NCBI RefSeq assembly: GCF_022539505.1
Contig: NC_061510.1
Span: 266,361,687 to 266,425,686, forward strand
Reading direction: 5' to 3'
Length of the DNA stretch: 64,000 bases
Origin: Lolium rigidum
Taxonomy: Eukaryota > Streptophyta > Magnoliopsida > Poales > Poaceae
How positions within the stretch are numbered: the first letter of the stretch is position 1; each line of letters begins with the position of its first letter. The notes under the pieces are model-generated. The model made no database searches, was not told the DNA's origin, and saw only the letters and a list, made by a program, of their open reading frames with translations. The translations under genes were made by a program, and so were the position numbers. This document shows positions 1-11,504 of this stretch, piece after piece.

Positions 1-3000
1 TTCATCACAATGGTGTGGTGCTAAATAGGGATAATTAATAATGATGGCTTTGGTAGTAGAATCTAGAGTTCACACTTGGTTGACCCTAATTGATCATTTA
101 GGTTTGATGAACACATGGGATGCTATTTAGTAGTGATAGGGTTCCCATATTTTATGTGGATTTTAACTAGTATTTAGTCTGTTAGATATGGATATATGAT
201 AACTAATGAAGTGACATGATCACATGTTATTTGGGATTTTGGTTTGGAAACCATTTAGGTTTCACACATAAAATAATGGAGCTAGGTTCTAAATGGTATT
301 AGGGTTTTAGGATCCCCATGAAATTCCGGGTTATCATTTGGTTTCTAATGGATCTAGGGTTTCCTAACTACCCTATAATTCTTGGAGTTAACTTCATTAA
401 GTAAATTGAAGTTATTAATAATTTTTGAAATTAAATTAATGTTAGATATGGCATTTTACTATTTTTAAATAATTAATAATTAAGATGATTATTAATTAGG
501 GTTTAAACTTCCACTAAAAAAAATTTACAAAATAACAAATAAAGAAAAAAATAGCTTTAATGTTTTCTTTATTTTTCTTACTGGTTTTTATTTATTTTAA
601 AAGGTTTTACTATTTATTGAATTTTAATTCAATTTAGAATTAAAGAAAAGGCTTATTTAATAAGTATTAAATAATGAATTTCTTTTTTTTAAAAAAAATA
701 TAAATTTCATTTTATATTTTTATTGGATAGAATTTACTCTTATAAGAATTTTGATATCTTATTTGTATTTTTCTGAGCTTTTATGAATTTTCTATATTAT
801 TTCAAAGTTTCAGGCATTTTCTGTAATTTGAAATTAAAAAGGAATGCTAAAACTACACAGGCAGAATACCCACACAGTCAATGACTGGTGGGGCTTAGCC
901 ATGCTGGCCGCCACGGTGGCAACGACGTGGCTACAATGACCACCACCGGCGGCAGTGGCGATGGTCGCCGGCGCTGTAGGGTTCCCGCGGGGTTGTGAGT
1001 GGGCGTGTTAGAACGAGGACAACGAGGCGATGCTGATGGTGGCGGCGCCGCTCCGATTTGGTCACCGGAGCGTGCCCGGCGGCGAGGTGCGGCTACGGTG
1101 GTCACGGGCTAGCGACGTGGTGGCGCTTCGGCATGCAATCGGGCTAAGCGAGCACACCATGAGATCGAGGAGCTCACCGGGAGCATGATGCGCGAGACGG
1201 CGAGACTTGCCGGGGCTGTGTCGCCGGAATCGTCCGCTCCGTCGTCGGAGAAGACGAGCTCGACGGCGGCGCTACGGTCCGGTCGGGGTCGATTCCTCGG
1301 GCTGGTGGAGCAAGTCGAGGGTGGCGGTGACGATGGAACCAACGGCGGTTCCGGGGAAGCTCCGAACGGCGGCGATGGTCGACGTCCGGCTCAGGTAGGG
1401 TTTCGGATTGGGGAAATTTTAGCAGAGGAGGAAGAAAACCGAGGCTAGGGCTTGTCCCGGGGCTTTTATACGGCGTCGGAGTGTGCCTCGTCACGTCGTC
1501 GAGGAAGGAGAGGGCGCCAGCGCGAGGAGAAGCCGATCACGACGTCGAGGTGGCCTCCATGCGCCGGAGAAGAGATGAGGACGAGCTCGTCCTCGTGATA
1601 TTTAGACGAAGGGGTATGGGCTGTGGTTGTTGGGCTCGGTTGAGGGCCGGTGTTGGGCCGTGGTGCTTGGGCTGCACCGTGGGCTGCTCGGCCGGGTAAG
1701 TCCAGGTAGGTTTTTCTCTCCTCTTTTCTTTTTCTGTTTTTATTTTCTGTTTTAAAATTTCATTTTATGTTTTGCTGATTCAAATTCAACATGAATTTGC
1801 AGGTATCTGGTTATTTAAATCCTATTAATTCTATTTAGAAGAATCACTATGTCACTGGATTGCTTAACACAAATATATTGTTTTATTTGTATGTTTGGGC
1901 GCTTTATTCCAAATTTCAATTAAACATGAGTTTATGTATTCATTTTATTCTAGGTTTTTCTTGTGAATCAAATCCTTTGGAATGTTTGTAGTTGATACTT
2001 TGAACTCAAAGTATTTCAGAGATTAGTATCAGGACTTAGTTTCCATTTGGGGAGTGATCCCTTGCTTATTATTTGATGTGCATAATTATATGTTAACAAA
2101 TTTGAACATAAGATTTAATTGATGGACACTTCTAGAGTCCCAATATGATTTACCTAATGACACATGGGTTGGAACTTAATTGTGGTTTAGATTTTAGTTG
2201 TGATCACCCAAGTGATACACCCTAGGGTTGAGATATAATTCTAGGATGTAGATATGAGTGACACCATGTTGTACTTGCTAGGATCTAATTTCCCCTAACT
2301 AAAATAAGATGGTTACTTGCTTCCTTGTTATTATTCTCATTTAGTTATTAAGGTTCTGAGAATTGTTTCTCTCTAATACCAATGGACTTTATTTATATCC
2401 TTAATCTATCATTAAAGTAATTAAAGTAGTTATGGTTCTTTTTATAGTTAACTATGGTCATATGGATGGATGGTTTCTCACCATATTAAGTATGGAGTTT
2501 TACTCTAAGGTTTTCTTAGGTTCCTTAATTTGGGAATAAATGAAATATAGATGTGGTAGGTTTCTACTTATGATCACCAAGTGATTCACAAGTTTAGGTT
2601 GGAATATAAGCCTTGGTTAGTTTACTAGTGATCTCCCTATAATTTCATGTGGTGAATGATATCTACTTATCATATAGGTTTTAACTTATAGCTTATTCTT
2701 CTATTTCTCCAAAGCATGATCATGGCATCATCATGAGCAACTTATTCTCAATGTCTTATACTCCCACTTATTATTTTGGAATGGATTATTCTAGGATTCT
2801 ACTCAAGGAATGATGATATGATTATCTAAGCATGTGGTCTGCCTAAGAATTCTACCTTGCTATCTTATGTAGCTTGTTCTTCAGGAATTCGATAAACCTG
2901 CATCTTGTGGCATGCCTCCACCTCCTAGCTGCTTCATCTTGATCCTAACTATTTTATGAAATGGCTCAATGTGTTGGTCTTCTTGCATCAAGGTGCAAGA

Positions 3001-4180
3001 TGATGGGATGAATGAAGTGTGAGACTCCTTTTATAGGCTTGGGCATGCTCTAATATCTTGACACATAGGTGGATGACTCTTGTTTTAATTTGATGAGTAA
3101 GGTGCTTGGTTGTCATGCTCTCATCTATAGCAATCCTTTAAGCATGAGGTGGCATTGCTTAGGATGCAAGCTATGTAGATATTTTCATCCTATGTGGCTT
3201 TGGTATTATCCTCTCATGTGATTTATTTTTGGATGGCCAAGTGGCTTTTGTTACTAAATATCTTGGGAATGATTTTATGCTTGTGGTTGAGTCCCTATAT
3301 CATATGTGATTGTGTTTATATTGTAATTGGGATCAAAATGTGAAGAATAAGAATTATACCCCAATTTTGAATGATGATTTTGATTTCACCAAGGCATGAT
3401 CATATAAGTTTCAAAGTACTCATAGTTTATTTTATTCAAATAGTTTGAACTATAATTCGTAATGTAAACGAATTTAGTTTTGTAATATTCCACATATTTA
3501 ATAAGTTATGCTAAAAATCAGGATGTGTGGCTTTTATGCACTTGGGCCCTTGTGTTTTACCATATTTGGTAATTAGTTTTAAAGTGAATTCAATTGTACC
3601 TCAAGGTAGTTGCTTAACTTTTAAGTGTTAATAATTTAGAGTGTGCTTCTTATCTCTTTAATGATTATATACCTCTCCCATCTCTAGGGTTTAATGATAA
3701 ACTTTTGTTGGTGTTAAGTTCAAGAATTTAGTTCAAGAATTACCATGAGGTTCATGGTAAGAACATGGGTTAGTTTAAGACATGGAAAAGATAAGTGAAG
3801 AATGGGTTCTCCATTATTGTTACTTGATTTCCAATTGAATAGATGTTCTTATGTTATGGCAAGGAATACCATGTTATGATCTTTTATAAGATCAAGTAGT
3901 TGATCCTTGATTAAAGGGTTGTTGTGTTAGTTTTAATTCCATTTGATCTAACCCCTTAGATCAAATTATCTCTACTCAAAACAAGGTTTTAGCAAAATCA
4001 CATTGAGGTTTATAGCGCTTGACTTGATGGGCTACTTCAATTCCACCAAGGTCAAGTGAAACTTCAGTTACTGTGACTGTTTTACTTTAAAGCGCGAAAA
4101 TTCCCCAGATTTTCTATGCATGAATGCAATGCACACATCTGTTTCCTCTATTTTGTAACCCCAATACCTGGGATATTACA
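1..4180 (-). mobile_element. Partial very long LTR (gypsy-type, minus orientation), 5' LTR or solo LTR
   Basis: Read on the minus strand this block starts at 4180 with TGTAATATCCCAGG, a typical opening of long gypsy LTRs in grasses, and runs off the left edge of the window, so it is at least 4.18 kb. It is AT-rich except for a GC-rich block at about 880-1700 lying on both sides of a minus-strand TATA box. Short frames in the GC-rich block have no recognisable domain and I do not call them genes. The right boundary is sharp: at 4181 the sequence changes to gypsy pol coding. Since the LTR start faces that flank, this is a 5' LTR or a solo LTR; the other end is outside the window. The family name is not certain. 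Confidence 0.7.
1463..1470 (-). promoter_or_regulatory. LTR TATA box
   Basis: The plus strand reads cttttata, which gives TATAAAAG on the minus strand, followed downstream by a GC-rich leader. It sits in the GC-rich part of the LTR at a place comparable to the TATA boxes of the other long LTRs at 11497-11504 and 56182-56189. It is likely the transcription start region of the retroelement. Confidence 0.5.
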
Positions 4181-4181
4181 T

Positions 4182-7100
4182 GTTTCCCTGAATGCCATGT
4201 CAGGCACGTCCAAAACGGGTACAATACAGTTCAAGTCACTGGTAGGCGATCAAGTGATGTTGTTGCTTTTGGACTCGGGCAGCTCGCACAGCTTTGTGGA
4301 TCAGTCATTGGTGGAAAGGCTTAAATATCCAGTGGAAAACATTCAGACACTTCGAGTCAAAGTGGCAAGCGGCGACTATATGTACTGCAACAAAATGGTG
4401 CCTAATATGCAATGGATGCTACAGGGCCACACGTTTGCGACTGACATGCGAGTGTTACCGTTGGGAGGCTACGATGGCATCCTTGGTATGGATTGGCTGG
4501 CGAAACAAGGATTAATGAATGTTGATTGGGAACACAAATGGATTGAATTTGATCACCAAGGTAAAAAGGTGAAACTCACAGGACTGCCATCAGTGCCCTC
4601 TCATGAACTGCAAGCTCTCACAGTGGAACAATTCTATAAGGCGGTGAAGGGAAATGATGTGTGGGCAGTGGCTGAAGTATCTTGGGTGGATGGTGAAGCA
4701 CAAGTCACCACGGATATTCCAGCATCAGTCCAAGAACTCTTACAGCAATTCTCTGATGTATTTCAGGAACCTCATGAGTTACCTCCACATAGAGAATTTG
4801 ACCATGCCATCCATCTGTTGCCAGGCACGCAACCAGTAAATTGTCGACCATACAGATACTCTCCCCTCCAGAAAGACGAGATTGAGAGGCAGGTCAAACA
4901 AATGTTGCTAGACGGCACCATTATTCCTAGCATTAGCCCTTATGCCTCTCCTGTCCTATTGGTCAAAAAGAAAGACGGCACTTGGAGGTTTTGCATCGAT
5001 TATCGCCGGTTAAATGCAGCCACTGTCAAGAGCAAGTTCCCTATACCCATTGTCGATGAGCTGTTGGATGAATTGGCAGGAACACAAATCTTTTCCAAGC
5101 TCGATCTGCGTTCAGGGTACCATCAGATAAGAATGCTACCAGCTGATGAGCTGAAAACGGCGTTCAAAACCCATAATGGCCAGTACCAATTCAGGGTGAT
5201 GCCGTTTGGGCTCACCAATGCTCCGGCCACTTTCCAGTGCGTTATGAACTCTCTGTTTGCACCATTTGTTCGCAAGTTTGTGCTGGTTTTCATGGACGAT
5301 ATTTTAGTGTACAGCAAGTCTCTTGAGGAGCACCTTCAGCACCTGCATCAAGTGTTTCAAGTGCTCAAGGACAACAAGTTGTACGCAAAGCTGAGTAAAT
5401 GCTCCTTTGCACAGGCTCAACTGGAGTACCTGGGGCACATAATCTCTGACAAAGGAGTAGCAACTGACCCTACCAAGACTCAAGCTATGCTGCAGTGGCC
5501 TGTGCCTGCTAATGTCACTGAGTTAAGAGGTTTCTTGGGCCTCACAGGGTATTACAGGAAATTTGTGAAAGGGTATGGAGTGCTAGCCAAACCATTAACA
5601 ATCTTACTGCAGAAACAAGGATTTCACTGGAATGCAGAGGCACAACAAGCGTTTGATCTGCTCAAACAGGCCATGAGCAATACACCTGTATTGGCACTGC
5701 CAGATTTCACCAAGCCCTTCTGGATCGAAACTGATGCATGTGACACAGGAATTGGTGCTGTATTGGTACAAGAAGGCCACCCGGTTGCTTACTACAGCAA
5801 AGCGCTCAGCGTCAACAACAAAAAATTATCTATCTATGAGAAGGAGTTCCTGGCCATCATGATGGCAGTAGACGAGTGGAGACAATATCTGTCTCGAGGG
5901 CCCTTTGTCATTAAAACAGACCACAAAAGCCTATGCAATCTGGAGGATCAAGTGCTCCATACTGATCTGCAAAAGAAGGCAATGACAAGATTGGTCGGCT
6001 TGAATTTTTCCTTCCAGTACAAGAAAGGTGAGGAAAACAAAGTGGCAGATGCACTGTCTAGGGTGGGCCATGCTTTCTCCATTTATGCAATATCAGCTGG
6101 TGTTCCAGTATGGATCCAAGAGGTGGTCAATTCTTATGCTGTGGATAACAAGGCTCAAGCCCTGCTTCAAGAGCTCGCTGTGACAGGCACTAACGGTGAT
6201 GGATATGAACTACAACATGGGCTAATTAAACTTCATGGAAAGATTTGGATTGGGGCCAACACAGGATTACAAACCAAGTTAATCCAGGCGTTTCATGCAA
6301 GCGCTATTGGAGGCCATTCTGGCATCCAGGCAACTTACCAGAGGGTACACAAACTATTTGCATGGACTGGCATGAAAGCTGCAGTGCAAGAATTTGTGCA
6401 ACAATGCACTATCTGCCAACAGGCCAAACATGAACACTGCAAACCTCCAGGTCTTTTGCAGCCACTGAGGATTCCACAGGGAGCGTGGCAAGAAATATCT
6501 ATGGACTTTGTCGAAGGACTCCCAAAGTCGGCTGGGTACGATGTCATATTGGTCATTGTAGACAGGTACACGAAATATGCTCACTTTGTTCCTCTGAAAC
6601 ACCCATACTCTGCTCACTCCGTGGCAAAGGCTGTCTTCAACAATGTAGTGAAGCTGCACAGTATGCCTATCTCTATTGTCTCAGACAGAGATCCTGTGTT
6701 CACAAGTCACTTCTGGAAAGATCTCTTTGCCATGTTTGACACCAAGCTACAGATGAGCAGTGCATATCATCCTCAGTCAGATGGACAGACGGAGCGGGTG
6801 AACCAATCCTTGGAAATGTACCTCCGATGCGCTGCGAATGAGCAGCCCAACAAATGGTTCAGCTGGTTGCCTTTGGCAGAGTTTTGGTACAACACCTCTC
6901 ACCACACAGCGATTGGCTGCTCGCCGTTCAAAGCTTTGTACAAGGAGGAACCACACTATGGGATGCTGCCAGACCTGAACACCACTGCCAACATGGAGGT
7001 AAAAGATTTTCTGGAAGAAAGGCAATCAGTGTCGGCAATGCTGAAGTACCAACTGGAAAGAGCACAGAAGCGAATGAAGCATTATGCCGACCAGAATCGT

Positions 7101-7586
7101 TCTCACAGGGAGTTTCAAGTTGGTGACTCGGTCTTCCTCAAGTTGCAGCCTTATGTGCAACAATCAGTGGTTCAGAGGACAGTGCCGAAGCTATCATACA
7201 AGTACTTCGGTCCATATGAAATTGTGGCCAAGATTGGGCAAGTGGCTTACAAGCTGGCGCTTCCGGCAACTACCAAGATACACAATGTATTTCATGTCTC
7301 GCAGCTAAAGCCGTTCGTGCCGGATAATACAGCGGTGTCCACCGTTTTGCCTGTGCACATACAGATGGACACACAAGAACTGGAACCTGAAGAAATTCTG
7401 GAGCGACGCTTATGCAAGAAAGGTAATGCAGCTCATGTCCAGATCAAGGTCAAGTGGACATCTCTACCGCTAAGTCAGGCTACATGGGAGGACTATGATG
7501 TGCTGCGAGCTCGTTTTCCCAATGCTCCAGCTTGGGGGCAAGCTGGTCCTTCAGGGGGAGGTGGTGTTACATCTGCTGAAGCATGA
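4182..7586 (+). CDS. pol: Chromovirus pol polyprotein (PR-RT-RH-IN-chromodomain), N-terminally truncated
   Basis: Open frame of about 1135 codons without a stop. In an in-frame numbering that counts from an ATG at 4116, the protease motif LLLDSGSSHSF is near residue 51, the RT has FCIDYRRLN and an intact FMDD box near 392, RNase H follows with WIETDACDTGIGAVL and KTDHKSL, the integrase zinc finger has H-x6-H and CTICQQ, the integrase core has DFVEGLP, SDRDPVF and QSDGQTERVNQ, then a GPY/F motif (YFGPYEIV) and a C-terminal chromodomain with KWTSLPLSQATWEDYDVL. The first 22 codons after 4116 belong to the neighbouring LTR, so the true upstream gag part is lost. The frame runs through the polypurine tract and stops in the 3' LTR, as is usual in this clade. 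Catalytic residues look intact, so truncation seems recent. Confidence 0.93.
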   Translation, partial: VSLNAMSGTSKTGTIQFKSLVGDQVMLLLLDSGSSHSFVDQSLVERLKYPVENIQTLRVKVASGDYMYCNKMVPNMQWMLQGHTFATDMRVLPLGGYDGILGMDWLAKQGLMNVDWEHKWIEFDHQGKKVKLTGLPSVPSHELQALTVEQFYKAVKGNDVWAVAEVSWVDGEAQVTTDIPASVQELLQQFSDVFQEPHELPPHREFDHAIHLLPGTQPVNCRPYRYSPLQKDEIERQVKQMLLDGTIIPSISPYASPVLLVKKKDGTWRFCIDYRRLNAATVKSKFPIPIVDELLDELAGTQIFSKLDLRSGYHQIRMLPADELKTAFKTHNGQYQFRVMPFGLTNAPATFQCVMNSLFAPFVRKFVLVFMDDILVYSKSLEEHLQHLHQVFQVLKDNKLYAKLSKCSFAQAQLEYLGHIISDKGVATDPTKTQAMLQWPVPANVTELRGFLGLTGYYRKFVKGYGVLAKPLTILLQKQGFHWNAEAQQAFDLLKQAMSNTPVLALPDFTKPFWIETDACDTGIGAVLVQEGHPVAYYSKALSVNNKKLSIYEKEFLAIMMAVDEWRQYLSRGPFVIKTDHKSLCNLEDQVLHTDLQKKAMTRLVGLNFSFQYKKGEENKVADALSRVGHAFSIYAISAGVPVWIQEVVNSYAVDNKAQALLQELAVTGTNGDGYELQHGLIKLHGKIWIGANTGLQTKLIQAFHASAIGGHSGIQATYQRVHKLFAWTGMKAAVQEFVQQCTICQQAKHEHCKPPGLLQPLRIPQGAWQEISMDFVEGLPKSAGYDVILVIVDRYTKYAHFVPLKHPYSAHSVAKAVFNNVVKLHSMPISIVSDRDPVFTSHFWKDLFAMFDTKLQMSSAYHPQSDGQTERVNQSLEMYLRCAANEQPNKWFSWLPLAEFWYNTSHHTAIGCSPFKALYKEEPHYGMLPDLNTTANMEVKDFLEERQSVSAMLKYQLERAQKRMKHYADQNRSHREFQVGDSVFLKLQPYVQQSVVQRTVPKLSYKYFGPYEIVAKIGQVAYKLALPATTKIHNVFHVSQLKPFVPDNTAVSTVLPVHIQMDTQELEPEEILERRLCKKGNAAHVQIKVKWTSLPLSQATWEDYDVLRARFPNAPAWGQAGPSGGGGVTSAEA

Positions 7587-7747
7587 GGTGCAAGCGACGG
7601 AGAGGAGCGCGGTTCAGTTATCGGACGGCGCACGAGAAGAGTAGCTGTGGCTAGGATAGAGCCACGTGTCGCTGGGCGTGTGTGTGTCTTGGGCCAGGCA
7701 GGTTATAAGCCGGCGCGTTGTAAGGATCAGGTTATCGAGAATTAAAT
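7566..7747 (+). repeat. Start of the 3' LTR of the chromovirus
   Basis: A purine run (caggggga then ggtgg) at about 7553-7565 acts as the polypurine tract and is followed by TGTTACATCTGC, a plausible LTR start. The LTR is cut after 182 bases by the gap. No 5' LTR is in the window for comparison, so the exact first base is inferred. Confidence 0.65.
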
Positions 7748-7847
7748 NNNNNNNNNNNNNNNNNNNNNNNNNNNNNNNNNNNNNNNNNNNNNNNNNNNNN
7801 NNNNNNNNNNNNNNNNNNNNNNNNNNNNNNNNNNNNNNNNNNNNNNN
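7748..7847. other. Assembly gap of 100 N
   Basis: Exactly 100 N, the usual placeholder for a gap of unknown size. It hides the end of the chromovirus LTR and probably the 3' LTR of the next element. Confidence 0.98.
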
Positions 7848-8666
7848 GTAGACTAGGTTGCTACCACCCTTAAAAGACTCTTCCTCGGTGTTGCAAAATT
7901 TTTATGGTTTCACTTTGGAGCCTCGTCTTATGTTGGTAGCTCTATCCTTTTAACTTGTTCAAATCTTCCTTGATGTGATGATTGCTTCTTGTTGGACTTC
8001 AAAGGCTTGCTTTTTAGAACGCCATGTTGAGTGCTCTTCTCCGGGTTTTAAATAGCATAGAAGATCATTTTCTTTGTGTTCGTTGTTTTGTAGTCCTTCT
8101 TCATTTTGGCCTCAAAGGGTTTAAGATAGGGGAGAATAGTCTTAGAAAAGAGAGATACATGGATACCCCAAAAAAAAACTTATTTGGATAAAAGTTTTAT
8201 TCGTTGTTGTCAACAAAACCATAAAACAAACATACCGTAAATCATCGCATCTAACGATTGTAGCGTAGTATATCAAGTTTTGGTTCCTAATAGGTCACTT
8301 AGAATCTTCAAGATCTTCAGAGACTTTGAAAGTCTTAATACTCTTCGTTATCCTCCAAGATCCGCGTAGTCTTCGACACTTGTAGCTTCAATCTTTGAAA
8401 CATCTTTAATGAACATTCAACTGTAAAACGCCTTTGGAGAAGACCTTGTAGTATTGACGTAGTGTTGATGCTTCATAAATGTCGTCTTGAGAAGTCATTT
8501 GGTGAAATGGGTAATGGTCAACTAAGATATTGAAAAGATAAGAGAATATAAAACATTTCAAACTTTTAAGACAGAAGAAGAAGTAATAGAGTATTTTATA
8601 AATTACATAGAAATTATTAGTCCTAATGTCTTCCAAGGCTAAGGTCACGCTCTACAGTCAACATGT

Positions 8667-8678
8667 GCTCTGATACCA
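8667..8678 (-). other. Primer binding site, tRNA-iMet
   Basis: The minus strand reads TGGTATCAGAGC, the standard plant initiator-methionine primer site, two bases from the LTR boundary. It fixes the element orientation and shows that 8681-12497 is the 5' LTR. Confidence 0.88.
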
Positions 8679-9174
8679 TCTGTAACGACCCCAGATCTGG
8701 TAGGATCCAAAGTCCCTGTGATTAAACATGCTAGTCCCTGGATCATTAGCTAGCACTCACAGTCGATGAATAATCATGTAAAACACAAGTCTTTATTACA
8801 CGATTCGAATAATTCAGAGTACAAATAATTACAACTTGCATAGCCAAAGGCTAGCTCAATACAACGGAAAACGAAATAATATCTTGGAGTCCCATCAATG
8901 CCACAGGCTCGTTGAGTGTAGACTCGCGACCTACGCATTCTCACAAGTCGTCGAATAACCTGCAACATGAAAGGTTGCAGCCACGAGAGTGGTCAATACT
9001 TTGAATGTATGGCAAATTACACCAAGAAGGGGAAAATCAACTAAATCTACATGCAAGGCTGACAAGAGGAGGCTTGAGTTTTATTTGCGTAAAGCCAATT
9101 TTTACAAAGTTAAAGAGAGAAAACCTTTTACCCTACTTTGCAAAACTTTGATAAATAATATTGGCCGAGTGGAA

Positions 9175-9300
9175 CACATGGATATTACACACCAAGTGTC
9201 CAAATCAACCTAACACTTGGATATGACACACCAAGTCCCAAACACTTGGATATTACACACCAAGTCCCGAGCACTTGGATATTACACACCAAGGCCCCAA
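9175..9300. repeat. 29 bp minisatellite in the LTR
   Basis: About four tandem copies of a unit containing cacttggatattacacacc; successive copies of cacttgg start at 9214, 9243 and 9272, a period of 29 bases. One copy has atgaca for attaca. Confidence 0.8.
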
Positions 9301-11496
9301 AACCCACCTATGAACGATATTACACACGCCATAGGGTTTTGAAAACTCTTTTTAAAAGAGAGAGGATATCATTCAGAGGCTCCATCCTTCAGATGCTCAA
9401 ATTGTCCTTTTACCGTGGACACGGCTGATCGATCAGGTTAACACTCTCGAGAGGTTGCGCTCTTTTCCCACAATTCACAACCAAGCCTTTTTACCAAAAT
9501 TCTTCATCTTCATTAAGGCCAGGACGAGGTCACGACGAAACTTTTCCTTAGTAGCCCCTCTACCTTCCGGATCCGCCCGTGCCCAAAATTGCTCCCAATG
9601 GCGGTACCCAGGCGAGGTTTCCCACTAAGTACTTAGCCAAGACAGAGCCCATATTGTATTGTGGTTGCACTGGAAGCTTCTGACATCTGGAATGTGGCAG
9701 ACTTCTTTGATCCTGGGCGGCAGTCCTCCACCAATCTCCACTCGTTGTCCCGTCAAAACCATTCCGCCCAGAAGAAAACTTAGTTTTATTTTGAAGAAGA
9801 CTTTTGGGAGAAAAGTTGCGCTCATAAACGAGCTCAAGTACTTAGAAAATTTTCTTGTTTCGAACCCCTTTTCGATATTTATATAGCACAAGCATAGCAC
9901 TTAGAAAAATTTAGGGATTCCTATGACCATGATATCAAGTAGAAATATTTCTAAGTAATATTTCTACTCATGGCAATCTATAAAATAGCACGCGAACTTG
10001 TAAAATATTTACCAAGAAACCTACCAAAACATGTAACACATGCATACTATTCATTTGAAGGAAAAAGATATGCATAGAAAACTTGGGACAAAAATTTGAA
10101 TAAAGGTGTAACTTGCCTTAGTAAAATTTGATGATGATTTCTTCTTCGTGAACTTTCTCTCACTCCGAATAAATCTAACGCATAAAAAAATTACACGCAA
10201 TAAACAACCGTTGCAAATAAAGAGCCAAATAAAACACAATCATGTAAAACAAAGAAAATACAAAATAACATTAAACTATATTTATTTCGTCTTACAGTAG
10301 TTATGTTGGTTCCAAATATTAGATATGTTCATCAGGATCAATTTTCAAAAAGAATTAATTTAATATGATTTATATAACTCTAAATATGTTCAAATTAAGG
10401 TTAAGACTTCCAAAATTCAACCATGCAGATTAATTATTCATAAATTCGAAATTCCAACGCGAAAGTATAGATAATAAAATTATGAAACTAATGCAAAAAT
10501 AATCAACCAAAAAGGAGTTACGGTTATTTAATTATGAATTTTCTAAGATTTAGTGTTTTCACGGTTTAGAACTTGTCACGGCGAACGTGCTCCGTTGGAT
10601 CTGCATCTGACGACTCCAGATGCTCCTGTCTGTGTAGTCTTCATGCTTTGGTTGATGTCATGGCGTCTCCTGCTCCGACGTTGCGCAAAGTAGTGATGCG
10701 ATTCAATCTCAATTATTTTTTCTAATACTAACGGATGCAATGGATTTAATTCAAACGAAACTAATAGATTTAAAAATAGCCAAAACGATATTTGATTTAA
10801 ACTTGCAGATTCAAACAAATCTGTAATTATAAAAATAGTACCAATGGATAGGAAATTTAATTACGAAACCAACACAAAAATAATTATTTAAAACTAAGTT
10901 ACAGATTTATAACTATGAATTTTTGAAATCTGACATGTAGAAATCTATCGAACTGATCGATTCGATCGCATGCAGGTAGAGAGAAAAACTGAGGAACACG
11001 TGTCAAGGCATGATAGGCTGATACCACTTCATTGATACGTATATGGCATCTCCTACGAAAGATGCTGGGAGCGGTGCGTTACCAAGTGATCGACGACACG
11101 GGCGCGGCGATTGGGCGAGGATGGCGAGGTTGCTGTGGCGGCCTCCGGCTCTACGAAGGTGACGGCGAGGTGCAGCTCGACAAGACAATCCGGTTCACGT
11201 CGTTCTTCAGCGACCCTCCTCGTCCCGAACAGCACTGGTTCCTGGCTGAACTTCTTCATCTCCGGCGAAGCTCCGGCGTCCTTGTCGGGTTGTTCTCGTA
11301 GTCCTGTGCGAGGGAAAAGGAGGTGAGGAGAATGCGGTCGACGAAATAGGAAGGTTAGAGAGAAAAGGGGAGGCAGGGAGGTCCTGGAACTTCGTCTTCG
11401 AGTTTGGTGGCGGCGAAATTCCGGCGAGATCGAAAATTGAAGTTTCGGTGATGTGTTTGCGATTTTTGGAAAAACGAAAAGAGGACGATGCGGGAG

Positions 11497-11504
11497 TTTA
11501 TATA
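11497..11504 (-). promoter_or_regulatory. LTR TATA box
   Basis: Minus strand reads CTATATAAACTCCC in the GC-rich section of the LTR, comparable to the other long LTRs of the window. Confidence 0.5.

Larger units (their letters stand above)
4181..7747 (+). mobile_element. Truncated Ty3/gypsy chromovirus (Reina-like), gag and 5' LTR missing
   Basis: A plus-strand chromovirus retaining protease to chromodomain, a polypurine tract and the first 182 bases of its 3' LTR. The left side is cut at 4180/4181 by the long LTR described above, removing gag, primer site and 5' LTR. The right side ends in an assembly gap. The order protease, reverse transcriptase, RNase H, integrase, chromodomain is the order of Metaviridae-type plant elements. 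Confidence 0.9.

Noticed and set aside
878..1699. Several short frames in GC-rich DNA on both strands, looking like a first exon
   Set aside because: They lie inside a long LTR beside a TATA box; open frames are expected by chance at this GC content.
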